In this document: one piece after another, positions 47,841 to 55,661 of the stretch | Layout of the letters: every line of letters begins with the position of its first letter | How positions within the stretch are numbered: the stretch's first letter is position 1 | NCBI GenBank assembly: GCA_017853175.1 | Contig: JAFMKA010000001.1 | Span: 1-64,000, forward strand | Length of the DNA stretch: 64,000 nucleotides | Source of the DNA: Steroidobacteraceae bacterium | Lineage (GTDB): Bacteria; Pseudomonadota; Gammaproteobacteria; Steroidobacterales; Steroidobacteraceae | Reading direction: 5' to 3' | Made by a program: the position numbers and the translations under genes | The notes under the pieces: model-generated | Databases searched by the model: none | The model's input: the letters and a program-made list of their open reading frames with translations, nothing else | What the model was told of the DNA's origin: nothing

Positions 47841-48281
47841 CTAGCCTTGACCCCTCGATAAGAGCACTCGGACGCCCTCTTCGATCTGCGACATCATCAA
47901 AGAAAATCCGTCGGACTCACCGTAATAGGGGTCTGGCACTTCACGGCTACCTAAGAAAAGCCGAACGGGAGTCGTATTGCCGAAAGGTCGACGGGCCTCA
48001 AGCTGGGACGCGTTGTCGCGATCCATCGCCAGGATGACATCGTGAGTACGGTAGTCGTGATCCGTGATCTCACGGCATCGAAACGCGGTCAAATCATACC
48101 CACGAGTCGCACAGGCTTCGATAGATCGAGGGTCTGCGGTATCGCCGACGTGCTTATCTTTCAGCCCAGCGGAGCTGAACTGCCAACCCGCTGCTCCGAT
48201 CTGAGTGGCCATCGTTCGCGCGACGATTTCGGCTGCGGGTGAGCGACAGTAATTTCCAGCATCAACGAATAACACTTTCAC
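47841..48281 (-). CDS. Low-molecular-weight protein tyrosine phosphatase homologue lacking the nucleophile Cys
   Basis: 146-residue protein with the LMW-PTP fold. The P-loop reads VDAGNYCRSPAAE where active enzymes have V-C-x-G-N-x-C-R-S-P, so the nucleophile Cys is Asp at codon 7 (GAT, 48261-48263). The second Cys, the Arg and the general-acid motif DPYYG near the end are kept. GTG start with GGAG seven bases before. It follows the TRAP substrate-binding gene by ten bases, so it is probably in that operon. Likely catalytically dead or altered; a binding or regulatory role is inference. Confidence 0.85.
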   Translation of the reverse strand: MKVLFVDAGNYCRSPAAEIVARTMATQIGAAGWQFSSAGLKDKHVGDTADPRSIEACATRGYDLTAFRCREITDHDYRTHDVILAMDRDNASQLEARRPFGNTTPVRLFLGSREVPDPYYGESDGFSLMMSQIEEGVRVLLSRGQG

Positions 48282-48291
48282 GAACGAGCTC

Positions 48292-49341
48292 CTACGAAGG
48301 CTTGGACTTTAATGACTCTGTTTCACATCGGCGGACAGCGGCGTCGACTCGATCTAACCAGTCACCGGGATATTTTTTTCGATACCAATCGCGTAACGGC
48401 GCCGTGGCGGCGCGGAACTCGGCCCTCTGCGCGTCAGTGGCGTAATCGAGAGTGCCACCGCCAGCGATGAATTTCTCAATTGCGGGACGCTCGCGATCTT
48501 TGGCAGCCTGTCGAGTCGCCGCGGCAAGTTCGCCGTAGGCGATGGTCACTGCAGCCTGCACGTCAGGAGGCAGCCGCTCCCAAGCTTTTGCCGAGTACCA
48601 CCAGATTGCCGACATATAGCTGTGACGATCAACGAATACATGCTTGATGTGATCGTCGAACTTCATCCCCATGACATCTTGAATGCTGTTTTTGGTTCCC
48701 GCGAGCATCCCGGCGCCAAGAGCTGAGTAGATTTCAGAAAATGGTAAGGCCATCGGGCTACCACCCAGCTCGCGAACCATTTCCTGCTCGAGCGCTGACG
48801 GTAAGGTTCGGATGCGCATCCCCTCGAGATCCCTCACCGATGTAATACGACGGTCGGTCATCGCGAAACTTCGCCAACCACCCGTATTGCCCACTGCCAT
48901 AAGACGAAGACCCAGGCCGTCGTTCAGGATCGCCTCACCCATCGCTTTTGGAACAGGCCCATCCATCACACATTCGGCGATGTCGTCGTTCGCAAAGAGA
49001 TAAGGCAGGTCTAGCACCTGCGCAGGACCGTAAAGCCCCGCGAGCCCCCCGATGGTCGTCTGATGAACTTCGAGGATCCCACTTTGCAGCGCCTCCATAC
49101 ACTCGCGCTCATTTCCGCAAAACTGCCCTGATGGGTAGATCTGCACGTCCACCCGATTTCCGAGTTGTCGTTTGAGCGACTCTCGAAACGCGACCGCACC
49201 GATGTAGTCTTCGTCATCCTGAGACGCCAGGAAAGCCACACGAATAGTGAACTCGGACTGTTCGGCTCTGGAGTTGAGAATTCCGATCACGCAACCAATC
49301 GTGATCAACGCGAGCAAGATGTTACGCAATCTCGATGTCAT
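48292..49341 (-). CDS. dctP: TRAP transporter substrate-binding protein, DctP family
   Basis: Periplasmic solute-binding protein of 349 residues for a TRAP importer. An N-terminal hydrophobic signal segment (about 7-24) is followed by the DctP fold: QIYPSGQFCGNERECMEALQSGILEVHQTTIGGLAG, VLDLPYLFAN, RITSVRDLEGMRIRTLPS and GSPMALPFSEIYSALGAGML. The last contains the conserved segment whose Arg (MRIRT) usually clamps a carboxylate. Ligand unknown; being in the sulfosugar island, a sulfonate such as SQ or sulfolactate is a reasonable guess. Last TRAP gene of the QMP order. Confidence 0.88.
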   Translation of the reverse strand: MTSRLRNILLALITIGCVIGILNSRAEQSEFTIRVAFLASQDDEDYIGAVAFRESLKRQLGNRVDVQIYPSGQFCGNERECMEALQSGILEVHQTTIGGLAGLYGPAQVLDLPYLFANDDIAECVMDGPVPKAMGEAILNDGLGLRLMAVGNTGGWRSFAMTDRRITSVRDLEGMRIRTLPSALEQEMVRELGGSPMALPFSEIYSALGAGMLAGTKNSIQDVMGMKFDDHIKHVFVDRHSYMSAIWWYSAKAWERLPPDVQAAVTIAYGELAAATRQAAKDRERPAIEKFIAGGGTLDYATDAQRAEFRAATAPLRDWYRKKYPGDWLDRVDAAVRRCETESLKSKPS

Positions 49342-49351
49342 GCTTAGTGAC

Positions 49352-50638
49352 TCACATCAGATCGAGCATGCGCGGCAGCGTCAGAACGAGAGAAGGGAAG
49401 TAGGTGATCACGAAAATCACCAGAACTTCGACGGCCAGAAACGGGACAAGCGCCCTCACGATGCTTTCGACGCTTTCCTTCGCCACCGATGCCGTCACGA
49501 ACAGCAGCAAACCCATCGGGGGCGTCGCAAGACCGATGGTCAAATTGACGCACATGATGAGCGCAAAATGCACGGGGTCGACACCTAGTCCGATGAACAC
49601 CGGAGAGAGAACCGGGCCCAAAATGAGAATGGCCGGACCCGCATCGAGAAACATACCGACGATGAACAAGAGTAGGTTGAGAAGAAACAGCAATAAATAA
49701 ATATCGTCAGTGATCTTCAGCATCGTGTCGGCGATATTCTGTGCGAGCCCCGATACGGTGACGAGCCAACCCAACGTCACAGCCGCGCCGACGAGCAGCA
49801 AAATCACACCCGATTGCAGCGCTGTCGCTTTGAAGATCGAGGCGAGTTCAGTCTTGCCTACATTTCGCGTCACAAATATCGTGACGAAGAGGGCATACGC
49901 CACCGCGACACAGGCAGCCTCAGTGGCCGTGAATACCCCGCTCAACATTCCGCCGAGAAGCACGACCGGCAGCAGCATGGCGAGCCAAGCGCTTTTGAAT
50001 GCCGCTCCGCGCTCCGTCCAGCTCGCTCGCGGCCGCGCGAGGGGCAGGTTGTATCGCTTGGCAAGGAGTCTGATGGTCCCCATGAGCGCGAGTCCAATCA
50101 GAAGGCCGGGCACCACGCCGGCAGCAAACAGTGCCCCGACGGACACGTTCATGACGAATCCGTAAAGCACCATGATTCCTGAAGGTGGAATGATGGGGCC
50201 CACCACCGCAGCCGCAGCGGTCACTGCAGCAGCGAAGGGGCGCGGATAACCCTCACGCTCCATTGCCGGAATCATCATCTTGCCGATCGCCGAAGCATCA
50301 GCCACGGCCGAACCGGATATGCCGGCAAAAATCATTGAAGACAAGACGTTGACCTGCGCCAGCCCACCGCGCACGTGACCCACCAGCGACTGCGCGAATC
50401 GTACGATCGACGCGGTGATGCCTCCGGCATTCATGATTTCGCCGGCAAGAATGAAGAACGGGACTGCGAGCAGCGGGAAGCTGTCTATGCCGTTATAAAA
50501 ACGAGCGAGGAGCGCTGGAAAATACTGGGTCTCGCCGTCGATCAGAAGACTCAACCCGGGACCGAGCAACAATGCGAACACGACCGGAGTGCCGAAGGCC
50601 ATGAGCAGGACCAGAAACCAGAAGAAGGCGGCGGACAT
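49352..50638 (-). CDS. dctM: TRAP transporter large permease, DctM family
   Basis: 428-residue inner-membrane protein with about twelve helices, the ion-coupled transport subunit. Typical phrases: FPLLAVPFFILAGEIMNAGGITASIVRFA, ISGSAVADASAIGKMMIPAMEREGYPR, GPIIPPSGIMVLYG, and LMCVNLTIGLATPPMGLLLFVTASVA-like text near the end. Four bases after dctQ, ten before dctP. Confidence 0.93.
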   Translation of the reverse strand: MSAAFFWFLVLLMAFGTPVVFALLLGPGLSLLIDGETQYFPALLARFYNGIDSFPLLAVPFFILAGEIMNAGGITASIVRFAQSLVGHVRGGLAQVNVLSSMIFAGISGSAVADASAIGKMMIPAMEREGYPRPFAAAVTAAAAVVGPIIPPSGIMVLYGFVMNVSVGALFAAGVVPGLLIGLALMGTIRLLAKRYNLPLARPRASWTERGAAFKSAWLAMLLPVVLLGGMLSGVFTATEAACVAVAYALFVTIFVTRNVGKTELASIFKATALQSGVILLLVGAAVTLGWLVTVSGLAQNIADTMLKITDDIYLLLFLLNLLLFIVGMFLDAGPAILILGPVLSPVFIGLGVDPVHFALIMCVNLTIGLATPPMGLLLFVTASVAKESVESIVRALVPFLAVEVLVIFVITYFPSLVLTLPRMLDLM

Positions 50639-50641
50639 CGA

Positions 50642-51205
50642 TCAGCCCTCCCCGTCCTTCTGCATGACAGGCACGACACCGACCAGAATCTCTGAGGCGT
50701 TCTCGGTGAGCAGCGCGCGTACCAATCGTAGCGTCGCCTCGATCGCGACGAACAACAAAGCGCCGAGCGCTATCGGCACGATAACGTACACGTAGGACAT
50801 CGGGATACCGAGCCCCGTCGACATGATGGTCGAGCCGCGAGCCACGAAGTCGACGCTCTCGAGCAGGAACACCACACAAAGCCAGCCCACTAAAGCATTG
50901 ACTACAATGCCGACGATTTGGAGTGCTTTGGGGGGCAGACCTTCAATAAAAGCCGTGATGGCTACATGCCCTGCAGCGCGATATCCCATCGGCGCCGCAA
51001 GCAAGGCAGACCATACGAGCGCCATACGCGCAGCCTCCTCGGCCCAATCAAGCGTATGGTTGAAGAATGCGCGCGAGAGAATCTGAGCGAGCGCGACCGC
51101 CAGCATCAACGCTAGCAAGATCGCGGAAACAGAAAGCCCCCATCTTGCGATGGGGGCATTCAGTTTTTCGAGACCTCGCGACGCGAGGTCGATAAGTCTC
51201 AGCAC
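50642..51205 (-). CDS. dctQ: TRAP transporter small permease, DctQ family
   Basis: 187-residue membrane protein with four predicted helices, the small subunit of the TRAP importer. Typical: FFNHTLDWAEEAARMALVWSALLAAPMGYRAAGHVAI, and ALQIVGIVVNALVGWLCVVFL. The start is GTG at 51205, 13 bases after the TonB receptor stop, so the receptor and importer genes form one transcription unit. Confidence 0.9.
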   Translation of the reverse strand: MLRLIDLASRGLEKLNAPIARWGLSVSAILLALMLAVALAQILSRAFFNHTLDWAEEAARMALVWSALLAAPMGYRAAGHVAITAFIEGLPPKALQIVGIVVNALVGWLCVVFLLESVDFVARGSTIMSTGLGIPMSYVYVIVPIALGALLFVAIEATLRLVRALLTENASEILVGVVPVMQKDGEG

Positions 51206-51217
51206 GATCTCGAGATC

Positions 51218-53518
51218 TTATTTAGTCCCGAAGTTATAGCGAGCCTGAATACCGAAATAGCGATCGGCATCTCGCGGGATCTGCAGACGGACTGCGCCAC
51301 CCGGGCCACCACTCGTCTTGAGGACCGTGTAGCTCTCATCCGTGAGGTTACGGCCGATCAGCGCGACCCGGAAGCGATCATTGGCATCGGTGAGCGCAAC
51401 AGACAAGTCGACAGTGGTGTACGACGGGATCTTAAGCGCAGTGGGCTCGTTGAGATCGGAGAAGCTGTCGTCCTGGTAAGCAACGACGACGTTGGGCGAT
51501 AACGTGAACGAGCCGACCGGAATGGTGAGCTCACCGACCAACGAAGCCTTCCACTCCGGCGCGAGCGGCAACTTCGTTCCTGAACGCACCGAAGGCGTTG
51601 AGCCCGGCGGCGTGAAGAACTTGTCGACCTTCGCGTCGTTGTAGGACAACCCCGCTCCGAGCGTGAGCATGCTATTCGGACGAGCCTGAATGTCGAGCTC
51701 CCAACCGCTTGAAGACACTTCACCGGCATTCGTCAGCGTCGTGATCAACGTGCCGTTGAGGAACGTGAAGTTGTTGGCCTGGAAGTCGTCGTACTTCGCA
51801 TCATAGATCGCGGCGTTCACGAGAACGCGGCCGTCCATCAGAGTGCTCTTGATGCCCGCCTCGTAAGAGTCGGCGGTCTCAGCTTCGATGAGCGGCGTGT
51901 TGTTCACGGTCATATTGAAGAACACGTTGTAGGCCGGGCCCTTGTAGCCACGCGCGTACGACGCGTAAACCATCACGTCATCTGACATATCGAACTGCAC
52001 ACCAGCACGACCCGAAGCGTTATCGGAGCTGTTGCGGCCGGTAAACCCGGAGGTATCGGTGCGGATGCCAGGCTGACCGGAGAACGTGGTGGGTACTCGG
52101 TTGTGGAAGTAGCTGAGATCGTCCGACGTCCAACGAGCGCCTGCGATCAGACGAAGTCGGTCGGAGGCGTTGAAAGTACCGTCAGCGAACACCGCAAGAT
52201 TTTTGAAGTCTGCGCCAAACGTGGCGTTGGAGAACGTACTGACGTAAGTCGAGGAGCCGGCACGGCAGGGTCGCTGGCCCGTGGCATCGACAGCCAGAGT
52301 GCTCGCCGTACAGTTGAACACATTACGCTGGAAGAACCGCTCGGCGTCCGTCTTCGAGAAGTACATGCCGAGGACGTAATCGACGGTCTCGCCACCCTTC
52401 GAGGCGTAGCGCATCTCTTGCGAGAACGTCTTGGTCTTTTGCGGACCAAAGTCGTGCAACTGAGCGAAGCCGTTGCCCACGTACGGGGCCAGTGAGTCGA
52501 TCCAATCGCCTTCGCGGATCTCGGTGGCATCCCACGTACGGTAGGCGGTGATCGTCGTGATCGTTCCGGAACCGACGTCGATATCGCCTTGCAGCGACAT
52601 ACCCCAAGCCTGTTCAGTGGAGCGCATCTGCAGATCTTGTTTGACCTGACGCGTATCGTCACCCGCGAACGTCACGCCACTGTAGATCGAAGCGTAGGCG
52701 AGCGCGGTCGCACCCGTCGGCGCGGTACCGATGACTTCGACGCAGCAATTGTCGTCAGAGCTACGGAAGTCGCCAGAGAAGACCCAGTTGCTGTTGTCGC
52801 CGTCGAACTCCCATACGGTACGCACGCCTTGACGCTTGTAGCCGTTAAGGTCGCCACCCGCAGCCGTCGAAGAAACGTTGTCGATGTAGCCATCGAACTC
52901 GCTTTTCATGATGACGGTTCGCGAACGGATCGAATCGGTGATGGGCGAGTCGTATGCGGCCTTGATGCGCATCTCGTTACCCTCGAACCAACTGACGTCG
53001 ACATAACCGCTGAGGGTTTTGCCAGGACGCTTAGTGACGATGTTCACGACGCCGGCCGACGCGTTCTTACCGAACAGCGTGCCCTGCGGACCACGCAGCA
53101 CCTCGATGCGCTCGATGTCGTACAGGTCGCCGAAGGCCTCACCCGCAGACGACAGGACGACACCGTCGAGCACTGTCGCGACACTCGGCTGAGCAGCGAT
53201 GGCGAAGTTGATGGTACCGACGCCGCGCAGGAACAACGACTGGTTGAGCGACGTGTTGGTCTTACGGATGTTCAGTGAGGGGACGAGCGTACGCAGCGCT
53301 TCGATATTGAAGCTGCCGGAGGCTTCGGCGAGATCACCGGTCACCACCGATACGGCGATGGGTACGTCTTGCAGTCGCTGTTCGCGCTTCTGCGCGGTGA
53401 CGACGATTTCATCGAGACGACCTTCGTCTTGAGCCAGTGACGCCAACGGAAAAACAGCGGCACACGTGGCGACCGCCACGGCTCTCGCGATGATCTTCTT
53501 GCTATTCAACTTCAGCAT
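51218..53518 (-). CDS. TonB-dependent outer-membrane receptor
   Basis: Active importer of 766 residues. ATG at 53518 (MLKLNSKK) follows GGGGACA and gives a proper signal peptide ending PLASLAQ; the open frame continues to 53608 but is non-conserved. Then the TonB box region EIVVTAQKREQRLQDVPIAVSV, a plug (SLFLRGVG, IERIEVLRGPQGTLFGKNASAGVVNIVTKRPG) and a 22-strand barrel with the C-terminal GIQARYNF. The receptor lies downstream of a regulator-operator match and upstream of the TRAP genes. Ligand unknown; a sulfoquinovosyl glycoside is inferred from the neighbours. Confidence 0.92.
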   Translation of the reverse strand: MLKLNSKKIIARAVAVATCAAVFPLASLAQDEGRLDEIVVTAQKREQRLQDVPIAVSVVTGDLAEASGSFNIEALRTLVPSLNIRKTNTSLNQSLFLRGVGTINFAIAAQPSVATVLDGVVLSSAGEAFGDLYDIERIEVLRGPQGTLFGKNASAGVVNIVTKRPGKTLSGYVDVSWFEGNEMRIKAAYDSPITDSIRSRTVIMKSEFDGYIDNVSSTAAGGDLNGYKRQGVRTVWEFDGDNSNWVFSGDFRSSDDNCCVEVIGTAPTGATALAYASIYSGVTFAGDDTRQVKQDLQMRSTEQAWGMSLQGDIDVGSGTITTITAYRTWDATEIREGDWIDSLAPYVGNGFAQLHDFGPQKTKTFSQEMRYASKGGETVDYVLGMYFSKTDAERFFQRNVFNCTASTLAVDATGQRPCRAGSSTYVSTFSNATFGADFKNLAVFADGTFNASDRLRLIAGARWTSDDLSYFHNRVPTTFSGQPGIRTDTSGFTGRNSSDNASGRAGVQFDMSDDVMVYASYARGYKGPAYNVFFNMTVNNTPLIEAETADSYEAGIKSTLMDGRVLVNAAIYDAKYDDFQANNFTFLNGTLITTLTNAGEVSSSGWELDIQARPNSMLTLGAGLSYNDAKVDKFFTPPGSTPSVRSGTKLPLAPEWKASLVGELTIPVGSFTLSPNVVVAYQDDSFSDLNEPTALKIPSYTTVDLSVALTDANDRFRVALIGRNLTDESYTVLKTSGGPGGAVRLQIPRDADRYFGIQARYNFGTK

Positions 53519-53610
53519 GAGTTGTCCCCTTCGTTGTTGCTTTAGCGCCACAGCTGCCCCGGCGCACTTAATCGCCCTGACGCTAACAAAGATTTTTATG
53601 TCATACAACC

Positions 53611-53622
53611 CTTATATAAGAC
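53611..53622. promoter_or_regulatory. Probable operator of the GntR regulator, before the TonB-TRAP operon
   Basis: cttatataagac: a perfect ten-base palindrome (53611-53620) plus ac. The same 12 bases occur at 59836-59847 between the GntR gene and suyA. Here it lies 92 bases upstream of the receptor ATG and just past the GH31 stop, so it should give this operon its own regulated promoter. Confidence 0.65.
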
Positions 53623-53628
53623 ATCGGA

Positions 53629-55638
53629 CTACGCGCGCCGGAATGCAGCAATACGCGCCAGTGGCAATTGGAGCTCATGAACTTGCCCCCCGGCGATGTG
53701 TTCGCCTGAATCGAGCCATTGCCAGTGCCCCTGTGGCAGGTAGACCGTGACTCGCCCCTCCGGATTGAGACAAGGCGCGACCAAGATCTCATCCCCGAAG
53801 AAAAATTGGTCCTCGAACGCCCAGGAGAGTTTGTCTTCGGGGCACGCCAGCACCATGGGCCTCTGAACGGGCAACCCTGTGGCTGAGGCCTGCGCGACGA
53901 CGGTTTGAAGATAGGGCCGCAAACGCTCACGCAGATCGAGCGCCTGACTCGCGAGTTTCTCGGCTTCAGGTCCATAGCTCCAAGGCTCGCGAGCGCCGAT
54001 GCCGTGCAAACGCAGATGGGCTGAAAACACCGCAGCCTGCAGCCATCGCACGTAAAGAACAGGGTCACGTTGATCACCGTAAAACCCACCAACGTCGGTG
54101 GCGTAAAACGGCGCACCCGTCAGACCCCAGGACAGGCCACTGCGCAAGTTACCGGCGAGCCCGCCCCAGTCCGCTTGCGGGTCTCCGCCCCACTGCGAGG
54201 GATAGCGCTGAGAGCCCGACCACCCTGCCCGACTGAACAAGAAAGGTCCGTTTCGAGAATATCTTTCAGCCGCTTCGTAAACGCAGCGGTTGTAGAGCAG
54301 CGCGTAAATATTGTGCAGCGCATCGCCGCTCGACCCGTCGCTTGCGACCATGTGCTCTTCGATTTGTTCACCGAAGTCGGCCTTGATCATGTCGATGCCG
54401 AGATCAAAGAGCGCCTTGTGTTGATCGCGCCACCACGCGTAAGCCTCTGGATGCGTGAAGTCGAGCAAACCCGAATCGGGAAGTTGAGTGAGTACGGCGC
54501 CGAAAGGCTCGGGGTCCCACGCATATCGATACGCCTCGCCGGTACGCGAATCGCGAATCAGCCAGCCCTTGTCCGCAAGAGTTTTGAACAGCGGATTTCG
54601 AACCGAGATCAGCGGGTACTCCCATACGCAGATACGGAAACCCATCTCCCGTAATGCATCGACGGTCGGCCTCGGATCGGGGTAGCGCTTAGGGCACCAC
54701 TCGAAAGCAAAACGCGTATCGGTGTCTTGCCAGGCGCGGCCGTCGAAAGTGATGACTTCGCACGGCATGCCACGACGACGTACCTCGCGCGCTACCGATA
54801 AGATTTCTTCGGAATCTTTGTAGTACGCCTTGGAGAGAATGACGCCGAGACTCCAATCAGGCGGAGTCGGTGCTCGACCAGTCAGCGAGGTGTATTGCGC
54901 GAGCTGATCGGCGCCTGTTGACCCCGAGAAGATAAATACGTCGAGCGCAGAGTCTTCGATATCGAGCACGTACGCACGTTGCGACCAAGGGCCGAAGCCA
55001 ACGCCGTGAGTCACCGGCGCAGGGGTATGCACGAATGCACCCCAACCCTCCGGGCTCCAAGCGAACGGTGCGTTTTTGTAGCTCCACTCTGCATTGAGGC
55101 CAAGTGCATCTCGGTTATAGGAGCGAATCAATTGCCCTCGCCTATCGAGCTGACCTGATTTTTCACCGAGTCCATAGACCGATGTCGAGGGCCCGAGCTC
55201 CAACGTCAGCAACCAACGATCGTCATGACGCGCGAGCGGCGGCAATCGGAAGCGTCTTACGAAGTGCCCGTCGCTCGGTGAGCCTTGAATGAATCGTCCA
55301 TCGCGATGAAAAGCAAAATTGAAGGGCGCGTGACCGATCGTGACGACGAGGCGAGCGCCATCGGCTGCGACCGCTTCAAGACGGCTGGTCGCGCCATCAC
55401 CTTCGCCGTGATGACTCAGCGTGGTTGATAGAGGGCTCGCATCACCGCAAAGAATGCCATAGTCCCGAACATCTTTTTGGCTGCGCAAACGCATGCCGTA
55501 CTCGTGCAGCGTAATCCGCAAGACACCGAGAGACGTCGGCACATTGAGTACGTCCGCCGAAAGTGTCGGCGTGCCCTCGACACGCGCGGGCGCCATTCGG
55601 CCCCAGTGAGGCGCGACGGGATCAAGAACCGTTTGCAT
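53629..55638 (-). CDS. Glycoside hydrolase family 31 enzyme
   Basis: 669-residue cytoplasmic-looking alpha-glycosidase of GH31. Nucleophile D421 in DMIKADFGEQ and acid/base D486 in SQWGGDPQADW are present; SRAGWSGSQRYPSQWGGD and LRSGLSWGLTGAPFYATDVGGF are family segments. Overall wording resembles YicI-type alpha-xylosidases (ITFDGRAWQDTDTRFAFEWCPKRYPDP). I do not see the QDW..KR..WNW motif with which YihQ sulfoquinovosidases bind the sulfonate, so its substrate is open; context suggests a sulfoquinovosyl glycoside. ATG at 55638 has AGAGG six bases before; GTG at 55644 is in frame. Confidence 0.85.
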   Translation of the reverse strand: MQTVLDPVAPHWGRMAPARVEGTPTLSADVLNVPTSLGVLRITLHEYGMRLRSQKDVRDYGILCGDASPLSTTLSHHGEGDGATSRLEAVAADGARLVVTIGHAPFNFAFHRDGRFIQGSPSDGHFVRRFRLPPLARHDDRWLLTLELGPSTSVYGLGEKSGQLDRRGQLIRSYNRDALGLNAEWSYKNAPFAWSPEGWGAFVHTPAPVTHGVGFGPWSQRAYVLDIEDSALDVFIFSGSTGADQLAQYTSLTGRAPTPPDWSLGVILSKAYYKDSEEILSVAREVRRRGMPCEVITFDGRAWQDTDTRFAFEWCPKRYPDPRPTVDALREMGFRICVWEYPLISVRNPLFKTLADKGWLIRDSRTGEAYRYAWDPEPFGAVLTQLPDSGLLDFTHPEAYAWWRDQHKALFDLGIDMIKADFGEQIEEHMVASDGSSGDALHNIYALLYNRCVYEAAERYSRNGPFLFSRAGWSGSQRYPSQWGGDPQADWGGLAGNLRSGLSWGLTGAPFYATDVGGFYGDQRDPVLYVRWLQAAVFSAHLRLHGIGAREPWSYGPEAEKLASQALDLRERLRPYLQTVVAQASATGLPVQRPMVLACPEDKLSWAFEDQFFFGDEILVAPCLNPEGRVTVYLPQGHWQWLDSGEHIAGGQVHELQLPLARIAAFRRA

Positions 55639-55661
55639 AGACACCTCTCGAAAAGAAGCGC

